Notes: generated from the letters alone by a model not told the origin. A stretch of 64,000 nucleotides of DNA from Sciurus carolinensis (GCF_902686445.1 NC_062217.1:173567098-173631097), one strand, 5' to 3'; counted from the first letter of the stretch, positions 46,169 to 57,865 are shown. Translations and numbers: made by a program.

Positions 46169-48269
46169 CTCTGCGAGCAGCCACTGGTGGCTCTTCCCTC
46201 CCTCCCCCTCTGTTGGATTCTCCAGAACCCAGATGACACGCCCTTTCTGGTTGATCATGGCCTTCACTCCTGTGTGGCTGGGGTCAGCAAACTCCCGTCA
46301 TAAGTCGCCACCACCCACGGCTGTCTGTCCTGCTGGTATGCTAAGTGCCATTGCTCCATCTTAAAAACACTGCGGGAAGAAGGGAGCATTGAGTAGAGGC
46401 CTGACGTGGCCTGGGAAGCCCACCATGCTGTCCATCTGTCCTTCTGCAGAGTGGCATTAGCTGGCGCCACCTGTGAGCTGAGCCGGCGGAGGGTGGTGTC
46501 TGGGAGCACGGCCTGGGAGGAGGCAGGTGGGACGTGGGTAACTTTAGGAAGAGTCGTTCGATGGTAGGCTGTGCTGTGGCCGGCCATGGTGCAGCAAGGC
46601 CCAGAGGCTCGGCCAACCTGGCTGTGCGGAGCTGTACAGACACTCAGTGTACACACTGGGCAAGTGTTGGCTGAGTGCTGAACGTGCGTCCTGGGCGCTG
46701 TAGACGCAGCTGACAAGGCCCCATGCTCGAGCCAGCCTGGGGTGGCGTGTCAGGATTCAGTGCCTCCTGGCCCATTTCTCAAGCCAGGCTGAGCCTGAGC
46801 CCTGGCAGGCCACTCCTCACTGTGGAATGGAGGGTTGGAGGTGTGGACCTCGGTGGGTAAGGCAGCCGCACCCCTGCAGTAGAGGTGTTAGTGGGAAGGG
46901 AGAGCTCTGCAGTGGATGAGGGGAGGACTCTGACCCGCAGGCAGGAGAACAAGGTGACAGGCTGGCAGTGACCGGGGCCGCCAGGATTCCAGCCAGCCCC
47001 AGGTTCTTGGGGAGCAGGACTCGAGTTACAGAATCCTGCCAGTCCTGGGTTATCCTCCTCGGGGGCCGGGCGTGGTGTCGCTGTGGGAGTCTGGGGTCAG
47101 CTGGCCCCAGGCTGGCATCCTCGAGGCAGAGCTGCCTGAGCCACCCTGTGCACAGAGACAGTGCCCCAGGGGCTTCTTTGCTGCAGCCTGTCTGTCCCCT
47201 CCCGGTCCTGCTCGGTCCTGCTCGTCCTCCCATCCTGAACACATGCCCAGCTGGTGTTCACCGGAGTAGTATGTGCACGAAGTTCCGACCTCGTCTGGAT
47301 GTCCGCCTTTGCCTTCTCTCTTGGTTTTCTCAGGTCTGCCTCTCCAAGTCAGCTGTTTTAGATTTTTCCTAGTCACCTAACATTCCAAGGTATGGCTGTG
47401 ACATATTCCAGCCGTTTTCCTGCCCCCCAACACCACTGTGGTAAGCTTCCTCCCCGCTGCGGACGATGGTGCGTGGAGGCAGGTGCACACACAGCACCCC
47501 ATGCTCGCTCACGGGCCGCAGCTGAGTGCTTGCGTGAGCACACGTGTGCTGTTGCCATGGTCCACATCCACACCACCCTTCATGAGAGCCCAGAGAGTTC
47601 GTGCCACCCCTTCCTCACCGGAAAGGGCTAACGGGATGATTTAACCTTGACCCGAGTGCTGGGGTCAGGTGCAACTGTCCTGGGAAGGTGGCCTGCTCTC
47701 CGGATGCCTGCTCGCTCTGCCATGAGTGTAACCTTTACTTTTGAAGCTAGTGTGAAGCTGTTCTCCACTTATTTTTTACTTATAGAGACAAAACTCAGGG
47801 TCACACCTGCAACTCCTGTCTGCAGTGCAGCCTGTCTGATGGCTGACTGTGGCATCTGCATGGACATGTCTCACACCCACTGCTGGCCACAGTGTCTGAG
47901 CCCTATCAGCCTCTCCCACCCGTGGCTCCCACCTTGCATTGTCCCGGGGTGTTCCCTCTGCCATTTGTGGCTAGGGTGCTGTCACATGGCCCCTGCGCTC
48001 TTGTCTGGATCTCTGGCAGCCCCTAGCCCCTGAGAGGGGGACCGAGGGCATGAAGGTGGTCTGGACGTGCCTCTGGAGCCAGCAGACTGAAGACCCCTTC
48101 CTGCTCCTCTCCAGTGCGAAGAGTGTGTGGACGCATGGACAGTCGGCTGCCCACTCCCGTGACCGGGGAGGCCCCAGACAGCACACCCTGGGCAGTCTGT
48201 ACTGACGGGCGTGTGTGCTGGGGAGCCCCCTCTTCAAAGAGGGAGGTTGGCAGGTAGTTTGTGAGCCTA
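46169..48269. other. GC-rich unique sequence, no gene recognised
   Basis: Frames up to 150 codons (minus, 46264-46716), 141 codons (minus, 46817-47242) and 134 codons (plus, 46968-47372) overlap without motifs. A small 'cggtcctgct' direct repeat occurs at about 47203-47222. Confidence 0.4.
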
Positions 48270-48365
48270 TTTTTTTGCTCAGTGAACTAGCAAGAACAAC
48301 ACCCATTACTTTCATTGGATTACTTGTTTCTAAATTAAATTAATCAAATTAGGTAAACATCTGTA
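48270..48365. promoter_or_regulatory. Short AT-rich candidate element
   Basis: Contains 'tttctaaattaaattaatca' and 'aattaggtaaacatctg' (homeodomain-like and forkhead-like words) in under 100 bp. It may form one unit with the block at 48490-48935, interrupted by GC-rich sequence. Confidence 0.4.
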
Positions 48366-48489
48366 TTTCCTCTTCCCGCCCCAGCAGGCTGCCCTCACAG
48401 CGGCCCCCTTGGCTGTCAGCTGGTACCAGGGTGTCCCGCGTTCGGGCACTGGCAGTGACCTGCCGAGGGGCCAGCTCAGAGGTGGCCGG

Positions 48490-48935
48490 TTTTCCATACA
48501 AGTCTGAAATTCCTGAATTAATAAGAAAACTAGCTGCATTGTCTGATGGCCTACTGGAAAGCGGTAATTAGAAAACATTTTTCATAGCGGAACCTGAGGT
48601 TTAGCTATCTGGAGAAATTGGATATTTCAAAATACTCCTAGTTGGTTAGTGAAACATTAGTATTAATGACAAATTAATATTAATATCAATATCAGTGTTG
48701 AGCGTGTAGCCTTGGGAAGAGAGAGGAAAGGCCTTAAGGACCAGATTTAAGTTGCCCCCAAATGCTTTCCCTGGTTGGCAGCATTTTTTTATCTGAAAGC
48801 ATTTTTTCTTTAACTGGAAAACTTCGATGTGAAGAATGCAGCTCATCGGGCGGAGGCGTGAGCTCCCGGGCTGCGGATGATTAAGCCTTTACAACTGAAG
48901 TAATGGGTTTGGCCTCGTCTTCCCAGCGGACCGGA
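48490..48935. promoter_or_regulatory. Candidate conserved noncoding element
   Basis: AT-rich, repeat-free. It holds the 12-bp palindrome ATTAATATTAAT at 48673-48684 in a dense TAAT array ('acattagtattaatgacaaa'), 'gcggtaattagaaaac' and 'gatgattaagcctttac'. There is no open frame over 66 codons. Homeodomain-bound enhancer function is inferred. Confidence 0.5.
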
Positions 48936-50474
48936 AGGAGGGTCCTTTCCAGTTTGCAGACAGCAGCCTGCCACCATGGCGGCCCGGCCGCCTGCCCCAC
49001 GCAGGCCTGGTGTCGTGCCTCACCACAGGCAGGGCTGGCGGTGCTGCCTTGTCCCATGGGGGCTCCTGATTCTGTTTAATCCAGGTTTCCTGATGCTTCG
49101 TAGCCTTGGTCTCCTGTGTCTGGAGGCGTTTGTGACCTGTGGGGCAGAATTTGGGTGTCGCGAGCTGCCTGGGGCAGGAGAGTTTCCAGCCTCCCCTCCC
49201 CAGTGATGGGTGTGGATGGAGGGAGGGTCACCAGGCCCGCTGGGCTCCCGCCATCAGGGCCTGGGCAGGCCCCTCACCCTGAGCCTACCTGAGGTCTTCC
49301 TCCCAGGCTCCAGGCAGTGCAGGGTCCCACCCGGGGCTGGTCCTTGGACTATGGGGTGGGATGTGTGGCCCTCTTATCCAGTTTACCTTGTCCAAAAACA
49401 GTTTACCTTGTGCAGAAGTCTCACGTTTGCAGAGCACAGCATCTGGGCCCTGGCAGACTGACCCACCCGTGGCTGCTGGGTGGCTCGCATCCCGAGAAGA
49501 GCTGATTGGCGTCCAAGGTCAGGGGAGGCTTCACAGCCACAGTACAGAGTGCCATTGGGGGCTGGCTGTCCCTGTGGCCCCTCAGTGGAAATGGAGTCGA
49601 GCTTTGTCGCAATGGAGCGTCAAGGCTCTGGGAATTCCCTGTTGTTCATTGGTCCGTGACCAGCGGAAATCCCCGTGGACCAGCAATTAAGCAGTCTGTG
49701 CTCAGCCTTTGGCTGGCGACGCTCACAGACGCCACCTCCCGTGAAGAGTTTAGTCTCAGCTGTCCCTGAGAAGAAAAAACTTTATTTTCAGTTTATAGAG
49801 CTGCTGCGCCTTTGGGTCAGAACCAGCCTTTCCTGGAGGAGGCGGGTTTTGATCTGATCCTCATGAGCGCAGACGTGGTACAGACCCGGGCTCACCTGGA
49901 GTCTCCCTTTTTATTGCTTTATAAACAAAGTAATATGGGAACGTTGACTGGAAGGAAGCATGGTGAACGCCAGGGTGGCAGTTGGTCATGTTGGAGAGGA
50001 ATGCGCTTCTTTAGTTCCGAGTGAGATGAGTGCTTCCAGCCCTGGGTCCACGGTGGCTCGAAATGGGTGGACGTGCCCGAGCTGAGAAGCCAGTAGGCTG
50101 AGCGAAGATGAGCAGTACCGTCTTGTCCACCCAGGTTGGCTGGGTGCAGGTCAGGGTGCCTGTGGTCAGTCCTTTGTGCAGTGCCACTTGGGATGACAGG
50201 GCTGCCTTTGAAATGGTGCAGGGTGAGTGTGCGGGTGGCCAGTCACAGCCCAGTGGGCGCAGGCTGCAGGCTCGGATGCCCCCACCCCGGAACTCCAGCT
50301 GCCTGGCCATCAGGCTTGAGGTGCAAAGGTTAAGTGGTCAGGAGGCAGATGTGGACAGGCACGGTGAGGCCTCCACTGCCTGCCCAGAGCCGCTGGGCAC
50401 CCTGGCATCCCGGCGCCACGGCCTCTCCTCCCCTGCTCCTCCTGCCTGTCTCAACACCGAGCTGAACTTTCTAC
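48936..50474. other. GC-rich unique sequence, no gene recognised
   Basis: Open frames up to 123 codons (plus, 50108-50479) and 109 codons (plus, 49361-49690) without motifs. A short direct repeat 'agtttaccttgt' occurs at about 49380 and 49400. Confidence 0.4.
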
Positions 50475-51600
50475 TGTGATTTATGTGACTTTCTGATGTC
50501 TGTACAGATTTCTGGATGGTCTCAGAAATGTCACGTAGTGCTTCGGGAATGTGTGCAAGTATATTTCATACGTTTTACCTTGCAATTTAAAAACTCATCT
50601 TTAGGATACTGGTGAATTGAGACTGAGGTTCCATGTGGAGCAAACAAAGAGGTCATCCTTACGAGCTGTTTTAAGTCTTTGGGCATCTTATGAACATCTT
50701 TTATAATCTCCCCGAAACCTATTTATTGTAATGCCCTTGTTATAAATTTGGAATATTTTTGCAAACTCATATAAGCGGGTAATTGATGCAACTGAAATTC
50801 TTGTCACATATTTATTGCACTATCAGCTAAAATTCTTAAGTGACAAGAACCAAAATAATCATTAATTTTTATAGGGCAAGGATCTGGCTTTTTGTCTGAC
50901 ACAAAGCTGTATAAAAAACTGCTTCTGATTTTATGCACATTGTTTTTAGTTAATGATTTTCAGCTGTTTGTTGTTCCTCTGATAGCATGAAAATGTACCA
51001 TATGCTCAGCCAAAAGACAAATGATTAGGAAATGAAATTCCGGACAGCTGTCTGACTGAGCGCGCTGGGTTGATAGCATTCTGCTATCATAATTAGCTTA
51101 AGCTTTGGGTTAATTAACTTTCTACCTGGATATGCATAATAATAGCAAACTGCAAAAAGCAAGAAGCTTTCAGTACATCAACAACATTGCTGTCTTTTTT
51201 ATTTGGTATTTCAAGAGCATATTAGAATTTCAAGAGTGATTAATCCTGGGAATATTGTCATCTACTGTAGATTTTATTTGCAAGCCAGATAATACTGAAA
51301 CAATTGGAATCTATTATAGAGCAGAAATAGCATTTTAAAATTGTAATTAAAGTTTCTAAAAGCAATTGCTAATTTCAAATGCCTTTGTTGGTGAGAATAT
51401 TCGGCACACTGCTTCTTGTATGGGCAGCTTGTCGGGTACAAAAAATACCAGCACTTACACTGTGAAGCATAAAACTTTCTTTTATTTAAGTGCTGTATTG
51501 AAATCGCCAATTATTTTTCTGTAATTTGAAACTGAGATGATTCTGTAGTTTGCAGAGGTGCGCTTCAGACTACCAGATTGCAGATAACTGCCTGGGCCCG
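50475..51600. promoter_or_regulatory. Largest candidate CNE with palindrome cluster
   Basis: About 1.1 kb of AT-rich, repeat-free sequence without a sustained open frame. The core at 51071-51138 packs four symmetric elements: TGATAGCA-ttc-TGCTATCA, AGCTTAAGCT, GTTAATTAAC (HNF1/homeodomain-like) and TATGCATA (POU-like). Other words are 'gtgattaatcctggg' (OTX/PITX-like TAATCC), 'aatcattaatttttatagg', 'tgtaattaaagt' and 'gacagctgtctgac' (E-box with TGTCTG). The density of developmental factor-like sites and absence of repeats make it the strongest enhancer candidate. Confidence 0.6.
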
Positions 51601-52739
51601 TGGCTCTTATCTCTGTGCCTGTGCCTGCAGCGGGGGTGTGGCGGGGGACAGCCGCTGTCCTCCGTCTATCTGGTGTGTCTGCACTGGAAGTCAGGTTCTT
51701 CAAAGTCAGTGCTACACGTCTGTAGCCCGGTGTTTATTTTCTACCCAAAGCAGTTTATAAATCAATTGACTGGTTTTATGAAATGGGAGAGAAATGGTTT
51801 TCTCTCTGTCCTCCCCCTTGTTTGCATGATTTACCAAAGCACTCTCCACGATGCTCATCATCTTGAGGGGCTGCTCGGGGCCTTTGGAGAGCACAAGCTA
51901 GTGAAGTGGATTGTGGATTTGGAGTAAAAACTGTAGTTTACATTTCCCCAAGCACCAGAGAGCCTAGCACTTAATTCTGAAATAAGTCATGCCTGTTGTT
52001 ACACTCAGAAAAATATTTTACCTTCTGAAAAAAAATTCTTTCCATATGCAGTGGACGGTGAGGACGGTGGCAGTGAATTTGCCTGGGCTGCGAGGACTTC
52101 GCTCATAGAGCTCAGCAGCGGTTAATGTGTGCTTCCTCCGATGCGCAGCCTGTGGTCAGTCTGGGCCCAGGAGCACCCGCTCGGTCCCTTCATGCAAGTT
52201 TTATGGGGCTGTCAGAAGCCATTTCTCAAAATTGACTTCATCTGTGGACATGTCGTGGAGGCGCAGGCGCCCACTTTCTCCGTGTGGCTCCTGAAAGGAG
52301 TGGCCCCTGGGGCTCTGTCCGCCCTGGGGGGCCCTGCGGGCTCAGCAGGAGGAGCGGGCGCCCCGCAGGCCCCACCTGCACCCAGGCCCACAGGCTGGCT
52401 TTCCGGCTGCGACCTGCAGGCCTGCTGGTTTTCATGATGGTTCCAGGTCCTGGGCTCTAGGCTCAGAAGCTGCTGCCCAGGGCTTCACTTCTTTTTGTTT
52501 GTTCTGCCTCAAGCTGCAGAAAGCAAGCTGGCACAGGCGTCGGGAGGAGAAGTGAGCGGAACAGCAACTGTGGCACCCAGCCCTTGGACCTGGGCCCCAC
52601 TCCCACCCTGTGGCAAGCCCAGGAAGACTCGCCTTCAGAGGTGGTTTCAGTCTCTCACTAAATCAAACGTGGACGAGTTCAAAACACGAGACTTGAGTAC
52701 CTCTCGTGCCTAACTCGGAAGAAAGGGCTGGAGAAGGCA
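51601..52739. other. Mixed unique sequence, no gene recognised
   Basis: The left part (51601-52080) alternates AT-rich and GC-rich text, with a 125-codon plus frame (51550-51927). The right part is GC-rich with a 102-codon frame (52129-52437). No domain or repeat was recognised. The AT-rich parts near 51730-51800 and 51940-52050 could be weak extensions of the CNE to the left. Confidence 0.35.
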
Positions 52740-53400
52740 GGACTGGAGAGTTTTGTGGGAGTGGTGTTTTAAGCAGATTATTACTAGCCCTCCAAAGAAA
52801 AGAAGCGAGAACACGTCCAGGATCTGCGTAGGCCTACCTGTATTGAGCATTTTATTTAAAATGCCATTTCAAACATGTTGTAAACTAATGATATTTCTTA
52901 AAAAAAAAAAAAACTTATTCTACTATTTGCAATGCTTGATTTTTTAATTTCTTTTAATGTCAAAATTATTTATTTGGCCTGTTCCATTCCAGATGTGACC
53001 GTGGAGGCCACGTTAATTTATATTCCGTGTTCAGGGGCCCCTGTGCCCATCTGTACATCATTGCTGAATTTCGTTCTCTCTCTAGGGAGCTCACCTATTC
53101 CTATCGTAGGTTTCATTTGCCGTATAAACAGAATAAACAGACAATGCAAAGATCCCTGCAAAACCAGAAAATAATTCTTTTCAACAACAGAGTGGATCAT
53201 ATTTAAAAAAAAAAAAAACACGGAGAAGGCAGCGTGTGCGGGGGGCGCTTCCTCCACTTTATTGTCCTCCCGAGGAAAGGCTCGCATTACGACCGCCTGT
53301 TCCCCGGATTTGATAAGTTCATTTTTATTAAAAATACATCCAAAGCAGCATTTTACAGTAATCCTCGAGCACATGGGGTGGACGTTCCTTTGTTTTGCGT
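52740..53400. promoter_or_regulatory. Candidate regulatory block with A-runs
   Basis: AT-rich with A-runs near 52901-52913 and 53204-53218. It also has 'gccacgttaatttatattcc', 'cgtataaacagaataaacag' (tandem forkhead-like TAAACA) and 'gtgacc' words. A 118-codon minus frame (53018-53374) is unrecognised. The A-runs might mark decayed retroelement tails, so the call is tentative. Confidence 0.35.
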
Positions 53401-53503
53401 CTTGCGTGGCGCGGCGGCCTGATCCCGGGTCTCACTCAACTGGTGCGCAGCCAGCAAGATGCGTCCTGCTGTCGGTGTGGAAAGCAACATCCAAGAAGCG
53501 AGA

Positions 53504-53518
53504 TTTTTTTTTTTTTTT
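53504..53518. repeat. Poly(T) tract
   Basis: Fifteen T between two candidate regulatory blocks. No adjoining retroelement body was recognised. Confidence 0.9.
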
Positions 53519-53519
53519 G

Positions 53520-53865
53520 ACATTTACAAATAAAGAGGGACATGAGTTATTTATGCTCCAATGTTGCTGCAAAGTCCTTATCTCCATGTGGCACTAAACA
53601 AGGATTTGTTGTGGGATTTGCGAGGGCCGCGCAGTGCTTCCGTGTTAAGCACCCAAAACTCTGGGGGACTGGCACTAATTTCCTCTCTCTCGTAAAACAA
53701 CATAGTATTCATAACAACTCAAGAGGCTTGACATAAGTAATGATGGCATGTGCAGACGAAGATTACCACCCAACAGTGCAATCAAGGTGCTAGGTACTAA
53801 TGCAAGTTAAATTGAGACAATAGCGCAGAAACCTGCATTGTGGGATTAGGCTACTTGAAATGCTG
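53520..53865. promoter_or_regulatory. Candidate conserved noncoding element
   Basis: Repeat-free, moderately AT-rich with 'aacaaggatttgttgtggga' (SOX-like ACAA words), 'cataagtaatgatggc', 'aatgcaagttaaattgagac' and 'gggattaggctac' (OTX/PITX-like GGATTA). No sustained frame. Confidence 0.4.
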
Positions 53866-53871
53866 ACGTGA

Positions 53872-53893
53872 GCGCGCCCGCCCGCCCGCCTGC
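53872..53893. repeat. (CCCG)n-like GC-rich simple repeat
   Basis: A short run of 'cgcccgcccgcccgcc' type with several CpGs. It is a local CpG cluster between two AT-rich blocks. Confidence 0.85.
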
Positions 53894-54119
53894 CCAGCTT
53901 CCCGTTCCTGTTCATACTTAATGACCTCAAAATTTGTATGTCGTTAACACCGTGTACTGAAGTGGGAGAGAACACGGTTGGGGAGGGAGAAGACTCCCTG
54001 TCTTCGTTGACTTTTGTCTCTTCTGGTAATTGGTGGCTTTTCCTGCTGTACCAGGGAGCAGAGCGTGCAGCAGCGAGGCCCCCGAGGTCTCCGTAAACAT
54101 GCTGTGGGCACCGGAGCCG

Positions 54120-54570
54120 CCGCGCCTGGCGCTGGCAGTCATTTACATACTTTGAATGAAAAGTCATTTGTGCCTGCAAAATTGTTATTGCTGGAACAAA
54201 TTTAAATACTAGTCATATGGAAATTTGAAATAAAGTCATATTAAATTTTGATGCTCAGATCAATATTGTGGAGCCCAGGTAATTAAAGTGGGTTTGTTTA
54301 TTTGGCTCCTTATAAATAAAAAGGGCTTAATACAGACTAATTACACAGAATCTTTCGTCTACAGTAGGATAATAATGGCAGCAATTTAAAGTGATATTAA
54401 ATGAGAATTAATAAAGGAATATTGAGTCACTTTGACTGTATTAAGCTGTGAAATGATTCCTCATCTCAATTTAACTTTCTGTCTTCAGCAGAATGATTGA
54501 TAAGCAATGAATTTTTGTAAGGATAGTATAACAATATTTGATCGAATATTTAATTAATAGCAACCAGACT
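54120..54570. promoter_or_regulatory. Candidate conserved noncoding element
   Basis: Strongly AT-rich, repeat-free. Words include 'aggtaattaaagtggg', 'ttaatacagactaattacac', 'gagaattaataaagg', 'aatgattgataagcaatgaa' and 'atatttaattaatagc'. No open frame of note. Texture matches developmental enhancers. Confidence 0.5.
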
Positions 54571-54575
54571 TGTGA

Positions 54576-54597
54576 TTTTTTTTTTTTTTTTTTTTTA
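54576..54597. repeat. Poly(T) tract
   Basis: Twenty-two T. It marks a sharp change from AT-rich CNE-like text to purine-rich sequence on its right, so it may be the A-tail of a minus-strand retro-insertion whose body I do not recognise. Confidence 0.9.
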
Positions 54598-55199
54598 AGA
54601 AAGATTGAAAGCCCCTTTCACTAGGAGAGTTTACAGGACAGGGTAGAGGGCACATGCCCTGTGCTTGTTTGATGGAGACTTCCAGTCTGTTGCGGGGATG
54701 CATAGCAAGCAGAGGGAGCCCTGATTTAGGAGTTTGAAGGGAGTAACTTATTGGAGACTCAGACCAGGGCGGCAGAAATTAAAGGCAAGTCAGTCACATG
54801 GGAGCAGGGGCGGAACCACATTTTTAAACCAGTAGAAGGAAGAGGGTATTCTTGCTCTTGAAGGAAGACCTGAGGGAGAATTTCCTAGAAAACAGAATTG
54901 CTTTGGATAAAACCTGAGATTAAAATGGATTCTCTAATAACAATGTAATGGTCAAAGTCCTTCCTACATGACATCGTCTGAACCAGATCCTGAACGTCCC
55001 TGAGAGCGGTTCCCACAGGTCGACGCTGACCCTTAAGTAATGTCAAGTGCGTCTGTTCCAGGGCCCTGCCGTCCTGCTTTGTTTGCAGAGAAACTTGTGT
55101 GTGCTTCCTCCTCACCACCGCGAGCATGTCACCTCCGCGTTAGCGCTTCTACCCTTTTAAAGGGTCCTGCTGGAGGTCGAGACCTCACACTGAACACCC
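54598..55199. other. Unique sequence, possible unrecognised retro-insertion
   Basis: Purine-rich plus strand with no named repeat. The minus strand would start the body of an element tailed by the poly(T) on the left. An 80-codon minus frame (54885-55127) is unrecognised. No target-site duplication could be defined. Confidence 0.3.
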
Positions 55200-55470
55200 T
55201 TTTTATATATATTACAAATTGCTGGGATTGTTCATTAATTTCTGTCTTTGAAATGCCATGTCAAGCTCTGAAGGAATTCACGGCGCCGTGTCCCTGGGAC
55301 AGCTCACCATGGTCCAGTGCGAGCTTCTGATGAAATTACAGGTGCAGGGAAATGCAGAATTAGAAATATATCTGATGTTGCAATACTCGTGAAGCTATAG
55401 CTTTGTTGATGACAGGACAATTCCGTTTTTGACAGTTTAATTTACTGTTGCCAGTGGACAAGAGCAAGAG
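55200..55470. promoter_or_regulatory. Candidate conserved noncoding element
   Basis: Repeat-free block with 'tgttcattaatttctgtctt', 'gatgaaattacagg', 'ttgacagtttaatttactg' and a small CpG-containing patch ('cacggcgccgtg', itself a 12-bp palindrome near 55279-55290). Confidence 0.4.
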
Positions 55471-55549
55471 GAGAACGTGGGGTTAGCCACCTGCCCCTCG
55501 TGCTGCGTTTCACATGCGAGGTTTGCAAAATCACGACTCCCTCACCCTG

Positions 55550-56290
55550 TCGGGCTCAAATGAGAAGGTTTTCAGCTGGGAAAATGGAATATATCAGTGC
55601 ATGTAATATTGCCTGACCTCATAAAACAAAAGGGAAAATTGCAGATTCTGACAGCCATTATGAATCTTGTATCAGCATCCAAAACGACTTGGAGCTGGGG
55701 CACAGTACATGTTTATAATAGAAAAAAAACAGGGTCGCCACGGTGACTTGCAACATGGAGCGAAAAAATGACTTGTCAGTAATTCGTTCTCAGATGTTAA
55801 AGAGGCTGTTGAATTTACCAGTATATACACAGAAGAATGTTTAGCCCGGAGCAGAGTGCAGAATGGTCTCGCGGAGGGCCTGCCCAAGTTAGGCCCGGAC
55901 TCCGGCCGTGGGGGGCAGACGGGAGGGATTCCGCGTGGGCTCGGCGGTGCGTCGGTGGGCCAGATTTCTCATTACGAGACGTGCTGAACCTTTTTACTCT
56001 CATCCATTGTAAATGTATAAATAATAAGGCTTCTCAAATAAAGCAAATAACGTTGTTTTGAAATTACGAGAATCGTTTGAATTGAATGTATTCTGTTGGA
56101 AAACTGGTGTATTGAGGCATGGCTTTTTATCTTACGCTTAAAAAGTTTTATTTATATTAAAATAAGGCGTAATCTCTTTGCATATAATTATATGCACTCC
56201 AATTTGGTTTTTCTATTTAAGATCCTCTTCCTTCACCTGCTTGCCTCTTTACGTTATTCCATAAAAGCATTTTAAAATGCAGTCGTTATC
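55550..56290. promoter_or_regulatory. Candidate CNE with perfect 18-bp palindrome
   Basis: AT-rich, repeat-free block with a CpG-rich patch at 55865-55965. TGCATATAATTATATGCA at 56179-56196 is a perfect 18-bp palindrome: two POU-like TGCATA ends around a TAATTA homeodomain core. Further words are 'aaatgtataaataataaggc', 'ttgaaattacgag' and 'tgacttgtcagtaattc'. I infer regulatory function; no transcript or exon is evident. Confidence 0.55.
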
Positions 56291-57379
56291 TCGCCGTCTT
56301 CAGGGCTTTCTTCATGGGGAGGTGGGATGGAGTGTAGACACTTTGCAACGCCAGGAGCTGCGAGGCCCACTCTGGGACCCTGGCTGAGGCTCCATTCCTC
56401 GCCGCCTGGGCTTTCCTCCATGCTGGACCTGGGGTCCCGAGTTTGCCTCTAAGTGTTGACGACATGCTGCTTCCTGGATCTCGGTGAGGAAGAGCATGCT
56501 GCCCTGGCACACGGCGTCCCTTTGGGGTCTGCTCGCATGTCACCTGCTGGTGGCCGCTCTCCACTGCGTCCCTGGGCAAGTCTGAGCCACGCGGCTGTGA
56601 GCAGGTGACTGCGGGTGAGGCCATGCCTGTGACAGTGACAGCTCATGTGGGAGCTGGCTCTCGGAGGCAGACGGGGCGTGCAGTGCAGGGAGGGGACCGT
56701 ACCCAGCTCGTCACCCACTCCCTTTCCGCCTCCCGGATCCCTCACCCAGGTGGAGTATGGTGACATGTGGACCCAAGGGCAGTACCGCCCTGCGCTCCTG
56801 GAGGGCCGAGACTCTCATGCTGTGAGGGGACATGTAGCCAGGACGCTGGGAGGTTTGGGGCTTTCAGCAATGTTTCGACTCGGCACAGGACAGGATCTGA
56901 GCCTGGTAGGGTGACATGTGGAAGCACTTCCCCTGAGCGGGGCACTGAATCGGGAATGTAAAAGGGGCATCTTTCGTTCACGGGAGGGTCACAGAGGAAG
57001 GAGGCTGGCCACACGGGCGGGGTCTGAGCAGGGCCTAGGAACGTGGCAGCAGGAGCCAGACGAAGAGCAGACACAGTCTCCAGGCGACCTCTGTGTGGGG
57101 CTTGCTGTTGAAAGTAAAGGAGTTGAGTTGAAAGCTAAAGGCACGTTCTGAGTGTGCTTTGGAGGTGTCCTCAGTGTGTGGTGGAGCCTGTTGAGGTTAC
57201 TTGGGGTGGGTTCTTATTTATTTGCACCTTCTAGTTGGGGTCACCCCACAGTCTGTATGTGAATGAGGATTTTTCAAAGACTCGTAATTGAAAATATTTG
57301 GCATTAGAAGGAGTGATCACTCAGCACACAGGGACCATGCAGCAACAGCCCCTTAACCTTTGCATGTGGTCACCATCAT
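56291..57379. other. GC-rich unique sequence, no gene recognised
   Basis: Frames up to 112 codons (minus, 56286-56624) and 110 codons (minus, 56742-57074) show no motif. A small AT-richer patch at 57240-57310 contains 'actcgtaattgaaaatattt'. Confidence 0.35.
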
Positions 57380-57658
57380 CGCATTAAAGCCTAGGCATCC
57401 TGGTGGACTCCGTGGCCTTCCCCTGCAGCCCCAGCTCTCTACTCCAGCCGTGCTGCCCTCCCGGCTGTTCCTACCACCTGCCCACTGTGCCCCAGCCCCG
57501 GCCTATGCATGCAGCACCACGTCTAATGGGAACACTTGACCCCAGCCATCCACATGGCTGGCCCCTTGTTGTCTTGTTCTTTGACCTTGTTTGCTGGTGA
57601 CCCCTCTCCCCAACCATAGCATTCCTGCTTTTCTCTGCTCTGCTGTTTACCTCTGGAG

Positions 57659-57865
57659 CAGAGGTTGGCCAGCTGTGACTTTCAGGCTGGTAACCAGTTT
57701 TATAAATAGTTTCATGGTAACACAGCCATGATTGTGTGATTACATGACCAGTTTTATAAATAGTTTCATTGTAACACAGCCATGAATGTGTGATTACATA
57801 GGGCTCCTAGTTCCAACATCAGAATTGGATAGTTGCAACAAGAAAGTTTGACTCTCAATCCTGAG
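57659..57865 (+). mobile_element. hAT-Charlie-type DNA transposon relic
   Basis: Begins 'cagaggttggccagctgtga', matching the CAGGGGTCGGCAAACT-type end of a Charlie element. It continues with 'gttttataaatagtttcatg', 'gtaacacagccatgattgtg' and 'gttgcaacaagaaagtttga'. The far end is degraded. An internal 54-bp tandem duplication (57693-57800) lengthens it. Confidence 0.7.
57693..57800 (+). repeat. 54-bp tandem duplication inside the hAT relic
   Basis: Units 57693-57746 and 57747-57800 both begin 'accagttttataaatagttt' and differ at three positions (g/t in 'catggtaac', t/a in 'catgattgtg', and the final g/a). Inactive transposon sequence was duplicated after insertion. Confidence 0.95.

Noticed and set aside
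46268..46310. 'ggggtcagcaaactcc' as the end of another hAT-Charlie copy
   Set aside because: The following sequence does not continue to match the element, so the similarity is too short.
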